Shown here: positions 52,319 through 61,761 of the stretch, piece by piece
Layout: every line of letters begins with the position of its first letter
Position numbering within the stretch: the first letter of the stretch is position 1
Source: Lachnospiraceae bacterium GAM79
GTDB taxonomy: Bacteria > Bacillota > Clostridia > Lachnospirales > Lachnospiraceae
NCBI GenBank assembly: GCA_003584705.1
Contig: AP018536.1
Span: 2,604,001-2,668,000 of the forward strand
Direction of reading: 5' to 3'
DNA: 64,000 bases
Notes under the pieces: generated by a model
The model's database searches: none
Told to the model about the DNA's origin: nothing
What the model saw: the letters and a program-made list of their open reading frames with translations, nothing else
Translations under genes and position numbers: made by a program

Positions 52319-53371
52319 GTGTCGGATACTACCAAAAAGAGATTAAAATTCGCAGGAAAGCTTCTGTTTGTCTGTCTGTTATTAGGTATCCTGTATTACA
52401 GCTTCCGGGATTCCATGGGAGATATGCTGACGGAGCTTGCCAATGTCTCCCCGCAAGTGGTCATGTCCCTGTTCCTGACCGTGATCCTCTACCATATCTT
52501 TGAAGGGCACATCACCTGGCTGATTGTGCATAAAACGCACCCGGAATATCCCCGCTGGAAGGGATTCTGTAATGCTTTCTACTGCTCTTTCTATAAGACA
52601 GCCACGCTGGGCAGCGGTTCCGGCATCGCAGGAATCTATTACCTGAACAAAGCCGGTATCCCGGTTCCCAATGCCACCGGCATGTACTTTTTCCAATATA
52701 TCGCACACAAGGTTTCCATGGCAGTCTATAGTCTGCTATTGTTTTTGGCAACCTATGGATTTATTCATGCTTCATTTGCCGATTATCAATGTTATATTCT
52801 GCTGGGATTTGCAGGAGTCTGTGTGATTGCAGGAGTTCTGTTAGCTGTCGCTACCGTACCCTGGATGCAGACTGCCTGTAATCTGCTGGCCAACCGGTTC
52901 CGTGCAAAGCATCCCTCCTGGGAGGAAAAACTCACCGGTGCCGGGCATAAGCTTGCCCTGCTACAGGCAGAGAGTCTTTCTCTGTTAAAGGATCCCTTGC
53001 TGCTCCTTCGTCTGTTCCTGTGTAATCTTCTGAAATTCACCAGTTGGTATATCCTCCCCTGGTTCGTCTTCAGCGGTTCTTCCGCCACAGGAGACCTTCC
53101 CTTCACAGCTCTGCAATGCTTTTCCATGACAGCCCTGAGCCAGTCTCTGGCCGGAGTGATTCCCACTCCAGCCGGCATCGGTTCCGTGGAAGCAGTCTTT
53201 GTCCTGTTGTTCCGTCGTCTTCTGCCGGAGGCAAAAGCCCTGTCCGCCGTGGTACTCTACCGCTTTGATACCATGCTTTTACCCTGTGCCATCGGAGCCT
53301 TCTTTGTGCTGGGTGAAAAAATCAGTTCTTTCCGCAGAAAAAAGGCCACAACAGACGGATATGATTCATAA
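52319..53371 (+). CDS. UPF0104/lysylphosphatidylglycerol synthase-type membrane protein
   Basis: A 350-residue protein with about eight membrane helices. The family motif region reads YCSFYKTATLGSGSGIAGIYYL, then SLAGVIPTPAGIGSVEAVFVLLF and LYRFDTMLLPCAIG. These fit the flippase-like membrane part of MprF and related UPF0104 proteins, here without the C-terminal synthase domain. A role in moving a lipid or lipid-linked sugar is likely but unproven. GTG start with AAAGGAGGAAACGTCT. It is one of the few plus-strand genes, converging on ftsZ. Confidence 0.82.
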   Translation: MSDTTKKRLKFAGKLLFVCLLLGILYYSFRDSMGDMLTELANVSPQVVMSLFLTVILYHIFEGHITWLIVHKTHPEYPRWKGFCNAFYCSFYKTATLGSGSGIAGIYYLNKAGIPVPNATGMYFFQYIAHKVSMAVYSLLLFLATYGFIHASFADYQCYILLGFAGVCVIAGVLLAVATVPWMQTACNLLANRFRAKHPSWEEKLTGAGHKLALLQAESLSLLKDPLLLLRLFLCNLLKFTSWYILPWFVFSGSSATGDLPFTALQCFSMTALSQSLAGVIPTPAGIGSVEAVFVLLFRRLLPEAKALSAVVLYRFDTMLLPCAIGAFFVLGEKISSFRRKKATTDGYDS

Positions 53372-53390
53372 AAATGCCATACACAAAATA

Positions 53391-53420
53391 AGCCACAACA
53401 CAATTCTCTGTGCTGTGGCT
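53391..53420. terminator. Bidirectional terminator between converging genes
   Basis: AGCCACAACACA (53391-53402) pairs with TGTGCTGTGGCT (53409-53420) over 12 positions with one mismatch, then TTTCATTTTTC on the plus strand and TATTTTG on the minus strand. It serves both the flippase-like gene and ftsZ. Confidence 0.82.
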
Positions 53421-53466
53421 TTCATTTTTCATTATGTTCTGTTCGTTACCGCAATGCCATTAAGTA

Positions 53467-54663
53467 TTATTTTCTCTGCAGGAAGTCAGGAATCTTCAGA
53501 GACTTCTCTTCTACAGAGCTTCTGATATCTGTAGGCTTATGAATACCGGGCACCGGCTGTATGGGTCTCGGAGCCTGTCCTCCCTGTCCCTGGGATGTCG
53601 TAGGAGCGGTAGACTGTATATTCATTCCCTTCAGAGAACTGGGAGTCATATGGGAAGCAGGCTGTCTGAATGCAGCGCCTCCTCCCAGACGATTCTGTAC
53701 ACCGTTGTTGGCCTTGTCTTCCAGACCGGTAGCAATAACCGTAATGGTGCAACTGTCGGACTTGGACTCATCATACATGGCACCGAAGATAATATTTACA
53801 TCGTCTCCTGCCAGCTCCTGAACATAGCTTGCCGCATCGGAAGCATCTGCCAGGGTAATGTCACCGGAAATATTGATGATAACATGGGTAGCACCGGAAA
53901 TCGTAGTCTCTAACAGAGGGCTCTCCACTGCCATCTTGACAGCTTCCATAGCCTTGTCATCGCCCTTGCCTTCACCGATACCGATGTGAGCAATACCCTT
54001 GTCCTTCATAACCGTCTGTACATCTGCGAAATCCAGATTGATAACTGCGGGAACATTGATCAGGTCAGTGATTCCCTGTACTGCCTGCTGCAGTACTTCA
54101 TCCGCCTTCTTCAGTGCTTCCGGCATGGTGGTACGTCTGTCCACGATCTCCAGAAGCTTATCATTGGGGATTACGATCAGGGTATCCACGTGTTCCTTGA
54201 TACGCTCGATACCGTTTAATGCATTGACCATACGGGCTTTTGCTTCAAAACGGAAAGGCTTCGTTACCACACCAACGGTTAAGATGCCCATATCCTTTGC
54301 AAGCTTGGCCACTACCGGAGCAGCTCCGGTTCCGGTACCGCCACCCATGCCACAGGTGACGAATACCATGTCTGCACCCTTCAGAGCTGCGGAAATCTCT
54401 TCTGCACTCTCCTCGGCTGCTTTCTCACCGATCTCAGGCTTGGCTCCCGCACCAAGACCCTTGGTCAGCTTCTCACCGATCTGTAACAGTTTCGGAGCTT
54501 TGCAGAGCTGCAATGCCTGCTTATCGGTATTCACCCCGATAAAATCCACTCCGTCAATCTTCTCATCTATCATTCTATTTACAGCGTTGTTACCCGCGCC
54601 ACCTACACCGACTACGATGATCTTGGCAGCTACATCCGCGTCATTCGTCTTAATCTCCAGCAA
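53467..54663 (-). CDS. ftsZ: Cell division protein FtsZ
   Basis: A 398-residue tubulin-like GTPase. The N-terminal GTP-binding fold has [16 protein letters not shown], the tubulin signature [13 protein letters not shown] and [12 protein letters not shown] Gly/Gln-rich linker follows (residues 335-380), and the C-terminal peptide [11 protein letters not shown] recruits FtsA/SepF-type partners. It forms the Z-ring at mid-cell. The start is TTG at 54663, directly preceded by AAGGAGGAACTAACC. It is the last gene of the division cluster in this window, ending before the bidirectional terminator. Confidence 0.98.
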   Translation of the reverse strand: MLEIKTNDADVAAKIIVVGVGGAGNNAVNRMIDEKIDGVDFIGVNTDKQALQLCKAPKLLQIGEKLTKGLGAGAKPEIGEKAAEESAEEISAALKGADMVFVTCGMGGGTGTGAAPVVAKLAKDMGILTVGVVTKPFRFEAKARMVNALNGIERIKEHVDTLIVIPNDKLLEIVDRRTTMPEALKKADEVLQQAVQGITDLINVPAVINLDFADVQTVMKDKGIAHIGIGEGKGDDKAMEAVKMAVESPLLETTISGATHVIINISGDITLADASDAASYVQELAGDDVNIIFGAMYDESKSDSCTITVIATGLEDKANNGVQNRLGGGAAFRQPASHMTPSSLKGMNIQSTAPTTSQGQGGQAPRPIQPVPGIHKPTDIRSSVEEKSLKIPDFLQRK

Positions 54664-54764
54664 GGTTAGTTCCTCCTTTTAACCTTTTTCAACTTCACAT
54701 AGACTATCATATAATCATTTTACAAATTTAGCAACCTATTTTTTCAAAATGTTTCACAAATGTT

Positions 54765-55499
54765 TCACGCGTCCGGTTTGAAGGTAAATTTACCCTTTCC
54801 TTCCTCGTAGTTTTCCATTTGCAGGGTTCCGCTTTTACCCTGTAACTTCTCCAGGAAGTCCGGCAACAACTGCAGCTTGTCCTCTATATGGCTGTTGTCA
54901 CTGCCCATGGAAACCTTGATCTGTCCGAAGTAGATCGTAATGTCACCGGAAGAATGCAGATAGATCTTGTCCGCAGCCAGTGAATATTTGTTCAAAAGCT
55001 TTGTCAGATCCATGATCCTGGAAAACACCTGCGGATCCTCCACCGGCAGCTGCTCTCCCAGCACCACATGGTTGAAGGAAAGCCCCGTGATCTGCGGTAT
55101 TCCCTGGGTGCGGATCCCGGAACTTTCCACCACATAGCCGTCTTTATCAAAATACATATAAGTATCCAGATATTTCACATATCCCGCCAGTGCTTTTTCA
55201 TATACAGTGATCTTGATCGTGTCGGGTGCCAGAATCGATACATTCATCACATCCACAAAGGGAATGTCCTGAATCCCTCTGTTCCGGTATTTCAGAGACA
55301 GATACAGGGAATTATCTCCCAAAGGTCCCGACATCACGATCTCCATGATCTCGTCCTCGGTATAATGCACATTGCCCTCCACATACACGGTACGTACCGT
55401 ATACACGGAGTGCAATGCCACCGCACCACCGCCCAGTGCCAGCAGCAGGATGCCTATGATCACTATTCTTCTGATAATTTTGCTTCGGTCTCTATACAC
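54765..55499 (-). CDS. ftsQ: Cell division protein FtsQ/DivIB
   Basis: A 244-residue bitopic protein: a short cytoplasmic end (RDRSKIIRR), a membrane helix (IVIIGILLLALGGGAVAL), then a POTRA domain starting VRTVYVEGNVHYTEDEI, and a beta domain with YMYFDKDGYVVESS. DivIB/FtsQ holds the division complex together at the septum. The GTG start overlaps the murA end by 8 bp, so the two are coupled. The sequence is typical of Clostridia DivIB and has no long cytoplasmic extension. Confidence 0.9.
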   Translation of the reverse strand: MYRDRSKIIRRIVIIGILLLALGGGAVALHSVYTVRTVYVEGNVHYTEDEIMEIVMSGPLGDNSLYLSLKYRNRGIQDIPFVDVMNVSILAPDTIKITVYEKALAGYVKYLDTYMYFDKDGYVVESSGIRTQGIPQITGLSFNHVVLGEQLPVEDPQVFSRIMDLTKLLNKYSLAADKIYLHSSGDITIYFGQIKVSMGSDNSHIEDKLQLLPDFLEKLQGKSGTLQMENYEEGKGKFTFKPDA

Positions 55500-56775
55500 T
55501 GATGATCCGTGCTCCTAATTCTCTCAAGTCTCTACAGATATTTTCATATCCGCGTTCTATAAAGTGCTGTCCTGTCACGAAACTCTCGCCTTCTGCCGCA
55601 AGCCCCGCCAGAACCAGTGCCGCACCGCCGCGAAGTTCACAGGCTTCCATCCGGCTTCCCCGTAAATGCTCCACTCCGGTGATCACGGCATGTCTTCCGT
55701 CCTTCAGAACAATCTCTGCTCCCATGCCCTTTAGCGGTTCCGCAATACGAAAACGATTCTCGAAAATATTCTCTTCAATACAGCTGCATCCTTCCGCTCT
55801 CGTCAGCACCGCCATTGCCACCGACTGCAGATCCGTGGGGAACTCCGGGTATGGCCCAGTCCGCAAATGTGGTATGGCCTGCGGCCTTTTGGAGCACTGT
55901 ACGAACAGGCCTTCCTCCGAGGCAATACACTGTGCACCCATTTTTTCCGCCACAAAGGTCACCGCTTCCATCTGCTCCCAGGGAGCCTCTGTCAAAAGTA
56001 CACTGCCTCCGCAGCCGATACAGGCGAACAGATACGTCCCGGCTACGATCCGGTCTGCCGGAACCGTGAACTGTGTACCATGAAGCGGTCTGTCACCATG
56101 AACCAATAGTTCCGTTTCTCCGATTCCTTCGATCTGTGCACCACATGCCGTCAGAAATTCGCACAATGCCGTCACTTCCGGTTCTCTGGCGGCCCCCAGT
56201 ATCCTGGTGTCTCCGTCCGCCTTCACCGCAGCCAGCAAAATATTCTCCGTAGCTCCCACACTGGGAAACTCCAGTGTGATCTCTGCCCCGTGCATTTTCC
56301 CATCCTTCACCTGTGCAGACAGAAGCCCTTCTTCCTCCCGGAATTCGACGCCCATCTGCTGTAGTGCCCTGATGTGCAGATCGATCGGCCGTTCTCCGAT
56401 GATGCACCCACCCGGATGCTCCATGGTCACATAACCACATCTTCCCAGCAATGCTCCCAACAGGCACAGAGATGAACGCATTCCGGTGATAGCTTCCCCC
56501 TGCATCCGTCTGGCCTCCGCTCTCTCACAGGGAAGTTCTTCATTTTCTCCCGGCTGTACCCGGATCCCTTTTTCCTGCCAGTGCACCAGACATCCCAGTT
56601 CCCGAAGCAGATGCACGAAACAGTGTACATCTGCAATACGTGGGCAGTTCTGAATATAGGATACTTCATTGGTAAGAAGCGTTGCCGCCAGAATCGGAAG
56701 TACCGCATTCTTTGATCCCTGTATGCGTACCTTCCCCTGCAGCGGAATGCCTCCCTGCATGCGGATTCCTTTCAT
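55492..56775 (-). CDS. murA: UDP-N-acetylglucosamine 1-carboxyvinyltransferase MurA
   Basis: A 427-residue enzyme for the first committed step of peptidoglycan synthesis, transferring enolpyruvate from PEP to UDP-GlcNAc. The N-terminus has the substrate-binding KVRIQGSKNAVLPILAA, with the Lys-Asn pair. The catalytic loop is HPGGCIIGERPIDLHI with the active Cys, the fosfomycin target. PTDLQSVAMAVLTRAEG and GAALVLAGLAAEG match the C-terminal lobe. Located between ftsW and ftsQ, as in many Lachnospiraceae. Confidence 0.95.
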   Translation of the reverse strand: MKGIRMQGGIPLQGKVRIQGSKNAVLPILAATLLTNEVSYIQNCPRIADVHCFVHLLRELGCLVHWQEKGIRVQPGENEELPCERAEARRMQGEAITGMRSSLCLLGALLGRCGYVTMEHPGGCIIGERPIDLHIRALQQMGVEFREEEGLLSAQVKDGKMHGAEITLEFPSVGATENILLAAVKADGDTRILGAAREPEVTALCEFLTACGAQIEGIGETELLVHGDRPLHGTQFTVPADRIVAGTYLFACIGCGGSVLLTEAPWEQMEAVTFVAEKMGAQCIASEEGLFVQCSKRPQAIPHLRTGPYPEFPTDLQSVAMAVLTRAEGCSCIEENIFENRFRIAEPLKGMGAEIVLKDGRHAVITGVEHLRGSRMEACELRGGAALVLAGLAAEGESFVTGQHFIERGYENICRDLRELGARIISV

Positions 56776-56859
56776 ACAGCACCATCCCCGTTTTTATGAT
56801 AATCTTATCTTATGTAGGAAAGCACTGTTTCGTACCATGTCTTCTGAATATGTATTTTT

Positions 56860-58032
56860 CTACAGCTCTTTTAACTGGATCCGGCGCGCCACGCTTAATA
56901 CCAGTCCGATCTCCGACAGCAAAAACAATGCCGAAGAACCACCGTAACTGATAAACGGCAGGGAAATTCCGGTGTTGGGAATGGAGTTGGTAACTACGGC
57001 AATGTTTAAGATCGCCTGGATCGCGATATGTCCCATAACGCCCACCACCAGCATGGCGCCGAACAGGTCCGGTGCATTGTTGGCAATGACCATCATCCGC
57101 CATAAGAGCATAATGAACATGAGAATAATGGCAACCGCTCCGAACAATCCCAGTTCCTCGCAGATAATGGAGAAGATCATGTCGTTCTGTGCCTCGGGCA
57201 GGAAGCTTAACTTCTGCATACTCTGCCCCAGTCCCTTGCCCCAGATGCCACCGCTTCCGATGGCATACAGTGCCTGCAGGGTCTGGAAGCCTTTATCCTG
57301 TGCCTGACTTTCCGGGTTCAGCCACGCCTGGATTCTTGCCAGACGGAACTTGCCACCGATCTTATCTCCCAACTGTACGACTGCGACTACCAAAAGTCCA
57401 GCCGCCGCCAGTACGCTGCCGCCCATGATGATGAATTTCTTGTAATCCGGGCTTGCCACGAATACCATCAGCACCGCAATACCCATAATAATAATGGCGG
57501 AACTCAAATTATCCGTAATGAGGTACACCGATGCTGCGATCGGCAGGGGTGCCGCCATCATGGTAAAGAAGCCTTTCATGGTACGGACGCTTTTTCCCAT
57601 CTTGCATACCAGACTTGCCAGGAACAGGATCATACACAATTTCGCTACTTCCGCAGGCTGCAGGTTGAAGCCCGTATGTGGGATACCGATCCATCTGGTA
57701 GCGCCGTGGGAAGTGATACCCAGGGGTGTCTTTACCAGGAAGATCAGGATCATGGACACCACATATCCCAGGGTGGCAAATCGTTCCCAGAAGGTATACG
57801 GGATATTGGCAATGACCATCATGAAGACCAGACCGATGATATTGGCGATCAGCTGTCTCTTCATATAATAGGCGGCATCTCCATGGGAATCATAAGCCTC
57901 ATAGGAGCTGGCCGAATAGATCATGATCAGCCCGAAGCCCAGTAAAAACAGCACAATAAAAAGCAGGCTGTAGTCAAAAAAGTATTCGGATTGTTGTTTC
58001 TTTTTACGTCTTCTTCCCCGCGTTTCCGCCAT
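56860..58032 (-). CDS. ftsW: Lipid II polymerase/cell division protein FtsW
   Basis: A 390-residue SEDS-family membrane protein with ten helices. It starts with a basic MAETRGRRRKKKQQ. Family motifs include MIYSASSYEA after the first helix, AEVAKLCMILFLA with a conserved Lys, the long outer loop after QAWLNPESQAQDKGFQTLQA, and PNTGISLPFISYGGSSAL. It polymerises glycan strands during septation together with a class B penicillin-binding protein. It lies between murD and murA, 34 bp after murD. The start follows TAAGGAGTAAAAGCAGGC. Confidence 0.95.
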   Translation of the reverse strand: MAETRGRRRKKKQQSEYFFDYSLLFIVLFLLGFGLIMIYSASSYEAYDSHGDAAYYMKRQLIANIIGLVFMMVIANIPYTFWERFATLGYVVSMILIFLVKTPLGITSHGATRWIGIPHTGFNLQPAEVAKLCMILFLASLVCKMGKSVRTMKGFFTMMAAPLPIAASVYLITDNLSSAIIIMGIAVLMVFVASPDYKKFIIMGGSVLAAAGLLVVAVVQLGDKIGGKFRLARIQAWLNPESQAQDKGFQTLQALYAIGSGGIWGKGLGQSMQKLSFLPEAQNDMIFSIICEELGLFGAVAIILMFIMLLWRMMVIANNAPDLFGAMLVVGVMGHIAIQAILNIAVVTNSIPNTGISLPFISYGGSSALFLLSEIGLVLSVARRIQLKEL

Positions 58033-58066
58033 GCCTGCTTTTACTCCTTACTTCTGTTATGATTTC

Positions 58067-59434
58067 TTATTCCGCCAGTCCGCGTACATATTCCTTGAAA
58101 AGCTGTCCTCTGACTTCATAGTTCGGGAACATGCCCCAGCTTGCACAGGCCGGAGACAACAGTACCGCTTCTCCCGGCTGGGCCAGTTCGGTACACAGCT
58201 TCAGGCATTCCTCATAAGTGTCCGCAAAACGGATCTTGTCAAAGCCATGCTTTCTGGCACATTCGGCAATCTTCTCTCTGGTCTGTCCGATGAGGACAAG
58301 GCATTTTACCTTGCCGTCAAAGCTGTCGATCCACTCATCGTACTCGCTCTGCTTGTCATAGCCTCCGCCGATCAGCACGGTAGGCTTGCTCATGGCTTTG
58401 ATGCCCTGGATCGCCGCATCGGGATTGGTTCCCTTGGAATCGTTGTAATAGTCCACACCGCCCTTGGTAGCCACGAATTCGATCCGGTGCTCCACCGCAT
58501 GGAAACCGCGGATCACAGTAAGAATCGTCTCCATGGGCACCTGCATACCTTCTGCAATGGCTATGGCTGCCATGACATTTTCCACATTGCACAGGCCTAC
58601 CAGATTCATGTCTTTATGAATATCCATCAGCTCGTGCTCTTCGCCGTTTACGCTCTTGATGATCTTGTCTCCCCGCAGGAAATAACCGTTTTCCAGCTCG
58701 TGATGGGAGGAGAACAGTACCGGAGTCGCAGGACATCTTCCTGCGAAATCTCTGGTATAATCATTGTCATAATTCAATACACAGATATCATTTTTTGTCT
58801 GGTGGGAAGCCACTGCTTCCTTGGCTGCCACATAGGCTTCCATGGTATGATGTCTGTTCAGGTGATCCGGTGTAATATTCAGGATGGCTGATACTACCGG
58901 ATGGAATGTATGTATGGTCTCCAGTTGGAAAGAACTGATCTCTCCCACGGTGACACTATCCTTTGACGTCTTCGTTACTTCCAGTGTATAAGGGTTGCCA
59001 ATATTACCCACTACAAAGGTCTTCTCCGCACCGAAATGAGCTTTCATGATCTCACCGGTCAGTGTGGTGGTTGTAGTCTTGCCGTTAGTGCCGGTAATGG
59101 CGATCACTCTGCCTTGCTCCGCAAGGAATCCCAGTTCGATCTCTCCCAGAATCTGTACCCCACGGTCCCTCATACGGTTCACCAGCGGAATATCCGTAGG
59201 TACTCCGGGGCTTAAAACGGTTGCCTGAATGCTCAGTTCTACCTCCTCCGGCAGTTCTCCGGCGATACAGACTGCCTTGCTTTCCCCGGGAAGCTTCGCC
59301 TCCAGATCTTCCTTTGTCAATTTATCACTGCTGTCATACAGAACCACGTCTGCATGATATTTTTCCAATAAAGCCACTGCACCGATCCCGCTGATGCCGG
59401 AGCCGATGACCAGACATTTTTGTCCTTCTAACAT
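58067..59434 (-). CDS. murD: UDP-N-acetylmuramoyl-L-alanine-D-glutamate ligase MurD
   Basis: A 455-residue Mur ligase adding D-Glu to UDP-MurNAc-L-Ala. The N-terminal Rossmann-like domain starts MLEGQKCLVIGSGISG. The ATP-binding loop is ITGTNGKTTTTTL, the central domain has NITPDHLNRHHTMEAY, and the C-terminal domain includes YNDSKGTNPDA and LLSPACASWG. An ATG 4 codons upstream (59446) is possible; the chosen one is preceded by AAGGAA and matches the family N-terminus. It is the first gene of the division/wall cluster here. The usual upstream mraY is not present in the window. Confidence 0.95.
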   Translation of the reverse strand: MLEGQKCLVIGSGISGIGAVALLEKYHADVVLYDSSDKLTKEDLEAKLPGESKAVCIAGELPEEVELSIQATVLSPGVPTDIPLVNRMRDRGVQILGEIELGFLAEQGRVIAITGTNGKTTTTTLTGEIMKAHFGAEKTFVVGNIGNPYTLEVTKTSKDSVTVGEISSFQLETIHTFHPVVSAILNITPDHLNRHHTMEAYVAAKEAVASHQTKNDICVLNYDNDYTRDFAGRCPATPVLFSSHHELENGYFLRGDKIIKSVNGEEHELMDIHKDMNLVGLCNVENVMAAIAIAEGMQVPMETILTVIRGFHAVEHRIEFVATKGGVDYYNDSKGTNPDAAIQGIKAMSKPTVLIGGGYDKQSEYDEWIDSFDGKVKCLVLIGQTREKIAECARKHGFDKIRFADTYEECLKLCTELAQPGEAVLLSPACASWGMFPNYEVRGQLFKEYVRGLAE

Positions 59435-59530
59435 TTTCCTTACCATACCTTTCTGTAAAAGTCCATTATTTCATTATAACGCATTCCCTACAAATGGGGA
59501 AGAGATTTTTACAGGAGACTTACGCAAAGA

Positions 59531-59560
59531 AGCCCTCCAACATATATATGTCGGAGAGCT
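59531..59560 (-). terminator. Probable terminator after the small acidic protein gene
   Basis: On the minus strand, AGC-CTCC-ACATA pairs with TATGT-GGAG-GCT with small bulges, then TTCTTTG. It is located 40 nt after the stop at 59600 and before the murD start. Weaker than the other terminators. Confidence 0.55.
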
Positions 59561-59599
59561 CCGGTTCATTCCAGTTTCTGTGTACAATAATCTTCGGTT

Positions 59600-59863
59600 C
59601 TACGCTTCTACGATCAGATATCTGCCGTCTCCGATATCGAATACTTCATCTGCCTCCAGAATCTCATCATCCACAGCGCCGTCCACATCCATGCCGGCCT
59701 CATCAAAATACTCAATGACATCCTCCACGGAATCTACCACGACTGCCATGCACTCTTCCAGAAAATCTTCTGCCTCATCCAGTGTCTCTGCTACAGCTTC
59801 CGGAAAAAGCTGGAGCTGTTTGTCCAGGAAGCATTCCAGTACCGCATCATCATACTCTCGCAT
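59600..59863 (-). CDS. Small acidic conserved protein (87 aa)
   Basis: An 87-residue strongly acidic protein, mostly helical (FLDKQLQLFPEAVAETLDEA, DSVEDVIEYFDEAGMDVDG), ending in a beta-rich segment EVFDIGDGRYLIVEA. The repeated Glu/Asp clusters and the small size suggest a binding or adaptor protein rather than an enzyme. The ribosome site GGAGGTAATAGC is very good. It lies upstream of murD and downstream of the large repeat (59962-60469), so its promoter must lie in or next to that repeat. No family recognised. Confidence 0.65.
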   Translation of the reverse strand: MREYDDAVLECFLDKQLQLFPEAVAETLDEAEDFLEECMAVVVDSVEDVIEYFDEAGMDVDGAVDDEILEADEVFDIGDGRYLIVEA

Positions 59864-59961
59864 GCTATTACCTCCAAATTCTTACAAAAATGTCTTATTT
59901 ATTTTCATAATAATATGGATATAAGATTACGTCAATTAGCAATTCGATATAGATGTAAATA

Positions 59962-60469
59962 GAGAGTTAGTGAAATACATTGGCAAAATCCACGAACTCC
60001 CGGAGCATGCGATACACATGTCTCGATGTAAGGTCTCCAGATGTGAATTTTCTACGAAAAGTGATGAGTGGTTCTCGTCATGACGGGGCCGCCTACAGTC
60101 GACATCCATGTCGACTGTAGGCTGACGCGGACATCGTGTCCGCTTTCCCCCTGTCTTTCAGCACTTTTCTAGAAAATATCAACATCCTCCGACAAACATC
60201 TTCGACATGGCACCGCATACGCCGGGAGTTCTGCGTTTTGGAAAGCTTTCAAAAAACCAGTAGCCCCGGCTGGGTATAAGAATAAGCAGTGCCGTAAGCA
60301 GACGTCGGTACCATAGCGTCCCAAGGGACGCATTGCGGTCGTATTGTGACCGCTTATGTACCGCTACGCTCTGCGACAGGAGCGCATCGTACTAAAGCGC
60401 GAGCGTGCCGCGTTTCTTATACCCTGCCAAGGGCTACGGGGATTTGATAGCATTTCTTTACTAACTCTC
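59962..60469 (-). repeat. Structured non-coding repeat, family 1, copy 2 (about 508 bp)
   Basis: Inverted relative to copy 1 (134-608) and highly similar over its whole length. The ends pair as GAGAGTTAGT (59962-59971) and ACTAACTCTC (60460-60469). It contains the perfect 14-bp hairpin CCTACAGTCGACAT/ATGTCGACTGTAGG (60092-60121), GCGGACA/TGTCCGC (60127-60143) and GCGGTC/GACCGC (60335-60353). An extra hairpin GCGTCCC/GGGACGC (60316-60331) and a GCGCATCGTACTAAAGCGC insert are absent from copy 1. It begins 2 nt after the HAD gene stop (60472-60474), in the same orientation relative to that gene as copy 1 is to the PHP gene. Confidence 0.85.
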
Positions 60470-60471
60470 AA

Positions 60472-61125
60472 TTATTCGCAATACTTCAACAATTCCAACG
60501 GGTGGGCGATAATAGCATCGGCGTGGCCTTCTTCCAGTTCCTTGCGGTTGCGGAAGCCCCAGAGGACTCCTACAGTGAAGGCTCCGGCGGCCTTGCCGGT
60601 CTTCATATCTGTGGCGGTGTCTCCCATGTAGAGCACTTCATCTGCGTTGAGGCCGAACTTGTCTAAGATCCGGAAGACTCCGGCGGGATCAGGCTTGATG
60701 GGCACGCCGTCCACCTGTCCCTGCACTACATCAAAATAGCCCTTACCAAATAAACTCTCAATGACATCTACGGTGGCATGGTGGGGCTTATTGGATAATA
60801 CGGCGATCTTCATTCCACGTTTCTTCAACTCTTCCAGCAGTTCCGGAATTCCCTCATAGGGCTTCACCTGATACATACAGTTCGCCTGGAAGATCTCCTT
60901 GTATCTGGCATAGGCTGCTTCAAAATGGGTAAGTTCCGTATCGCCACCCTTGATCAGTGCCCGCTTTACCAGATTGGCGGCACCGTCTCCCACAAAATAT
61001 TTATAATCCTGTACCGAGAAAGGTCCATAGCCGAATTCCGCCATGGTCTTGTCTCCGCTGTATTTCATGCTCATAATAGAATCAGATAAGGTTCCGTCCA
61101 GGTCAAAAATTGCTGCTTTCTTCAT
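60472..61125 (-). CDS. HAD-family phosphatase (phosphoglycolate phosphatase-like)
   Basis: A 217-residue HAD hydrolase with motif I FDLDGTLSDS, motif II VLSNKPHH, the Lys of motif III in PIKPDPAG and motif IV GDTATDMKTG. A helical cap domain lies between residues 20 and 85. It resembles phosphoglycolate phosphatase Gph and beta-phosphoglucomutase-like enzymes; the substrate is not determined. It is the last gene of a likely ppx-ppk-maf-HAD operon, 9 bp after maf, and is followed at once by the family 1 repeat. Confidence 0.88.
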   Translation of the reverse strand: MKKAAIFDLDGTLSDSIMSMKYSGDKTMAEFGYGPFSVQDYKYFVGDGAANLVKRALIKGGDTELTHFEAAYARYKEIFQANCMYQVKPYEGIPELLEELKKRGMKIAVLSNKPHHATVDVIESLFGKGYFDVVQGQVDGVPIKPDPAGVFRILDKFGLNADEVLYMGDTATDMKTGKAAGAFTVGVLWGFRNRKELEEGHADAIIAHPLELLKYCE

Positions 61126-61134
61126 TCTGTTCTC

Positions 61135-61761
61135 CTACACTAATCTCAATCCATGCAGTTCCTGATAGACTCTTCCCACGGGAAGGCCTACCACATTATT
61201 GTAATCTCCTTCAATGCCGCGGATATACCGTGCACAAAATCCCTGAATGCCATAGGCTCCCGCCTTGTCCATCGGATCCCCGGTAGCCACATATTCCCGG
61301 ATCTGTGCATCGGTCATAGGATAAAAATGCACTGTGGTCTTCTCATGGAAAGTCAGCGTCTTCCTCTCACCGTTTTCCTCATAGAGGATCGTCACGCCTG
61401 TGTATACCTCATGTCCTCTGCCCTGCAGCATAGTAAGCATGGCTGCCGCAGCTTCCGAATCCGCAGGCTTACCCAGAATCTTGCCGTCGCAGGCGACCAC
61501 AGTATCGGCTCCCAGCACAAGGGTGTCCGTCATCGTAGTTTCTCCACTTTTCTGTTCCGGATCACAGACACCACTTTCCGCAAGTTTCTCCCACACCGCT
61601 TCTGCCTTCTGTGCGGACAGTTCTTCCACCACTTTCGCAGGCTCTGTAGAGGTGATCTTTTCCTCGGTCTCGCTGACCACAACATCGAAATCCAGTCCGA
61701 TCTGTGTCAGAAGCTCCCGCCTCCTGGGGGAGGCGGATGCCAGTATGATCTTCTTATTCAT
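61135..61761 (-). CDS. maf: Maf-family nucleotide pyrophosphatase
   Basis: A 208-residue Maf protein: KIILASASPRRRELL at the N-terminus, VLGADTVVACDGKILGKP with the catalytic Asp, YTGVTILYEE and the C-terminal DKAGAYGIQGFCARYI. Maf proteins hydrolyse non-canonical or modified nucleotides and act in septum formation control. The start at 61761 lies inside the end of ppk (8-nt overlap), with GGAG 8 nt upstream; the longer frame of 48 residues is out-of-frame ppk sequence. It is translationally coupled to ppk. Confidence 0.93.
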   Translation of the reverse strand: MNKKIILASASPRRRELLTQIGLDFDVVVSETEEKITSTEPAKVVEELSAQKAEAVWEKLAESGVCDPEQKSGETTMTDTLVLGADTVVACDGKILGKPADSEAAAAMLTMLQGRGHEVYTGVTILYEENGERKTLTFHEKTTVHFYPMTDAQIREYVATGDPMDKAGAYGIQGFCARYIRGIEGDYNNVVGLPVGRVYQELHGLRLV

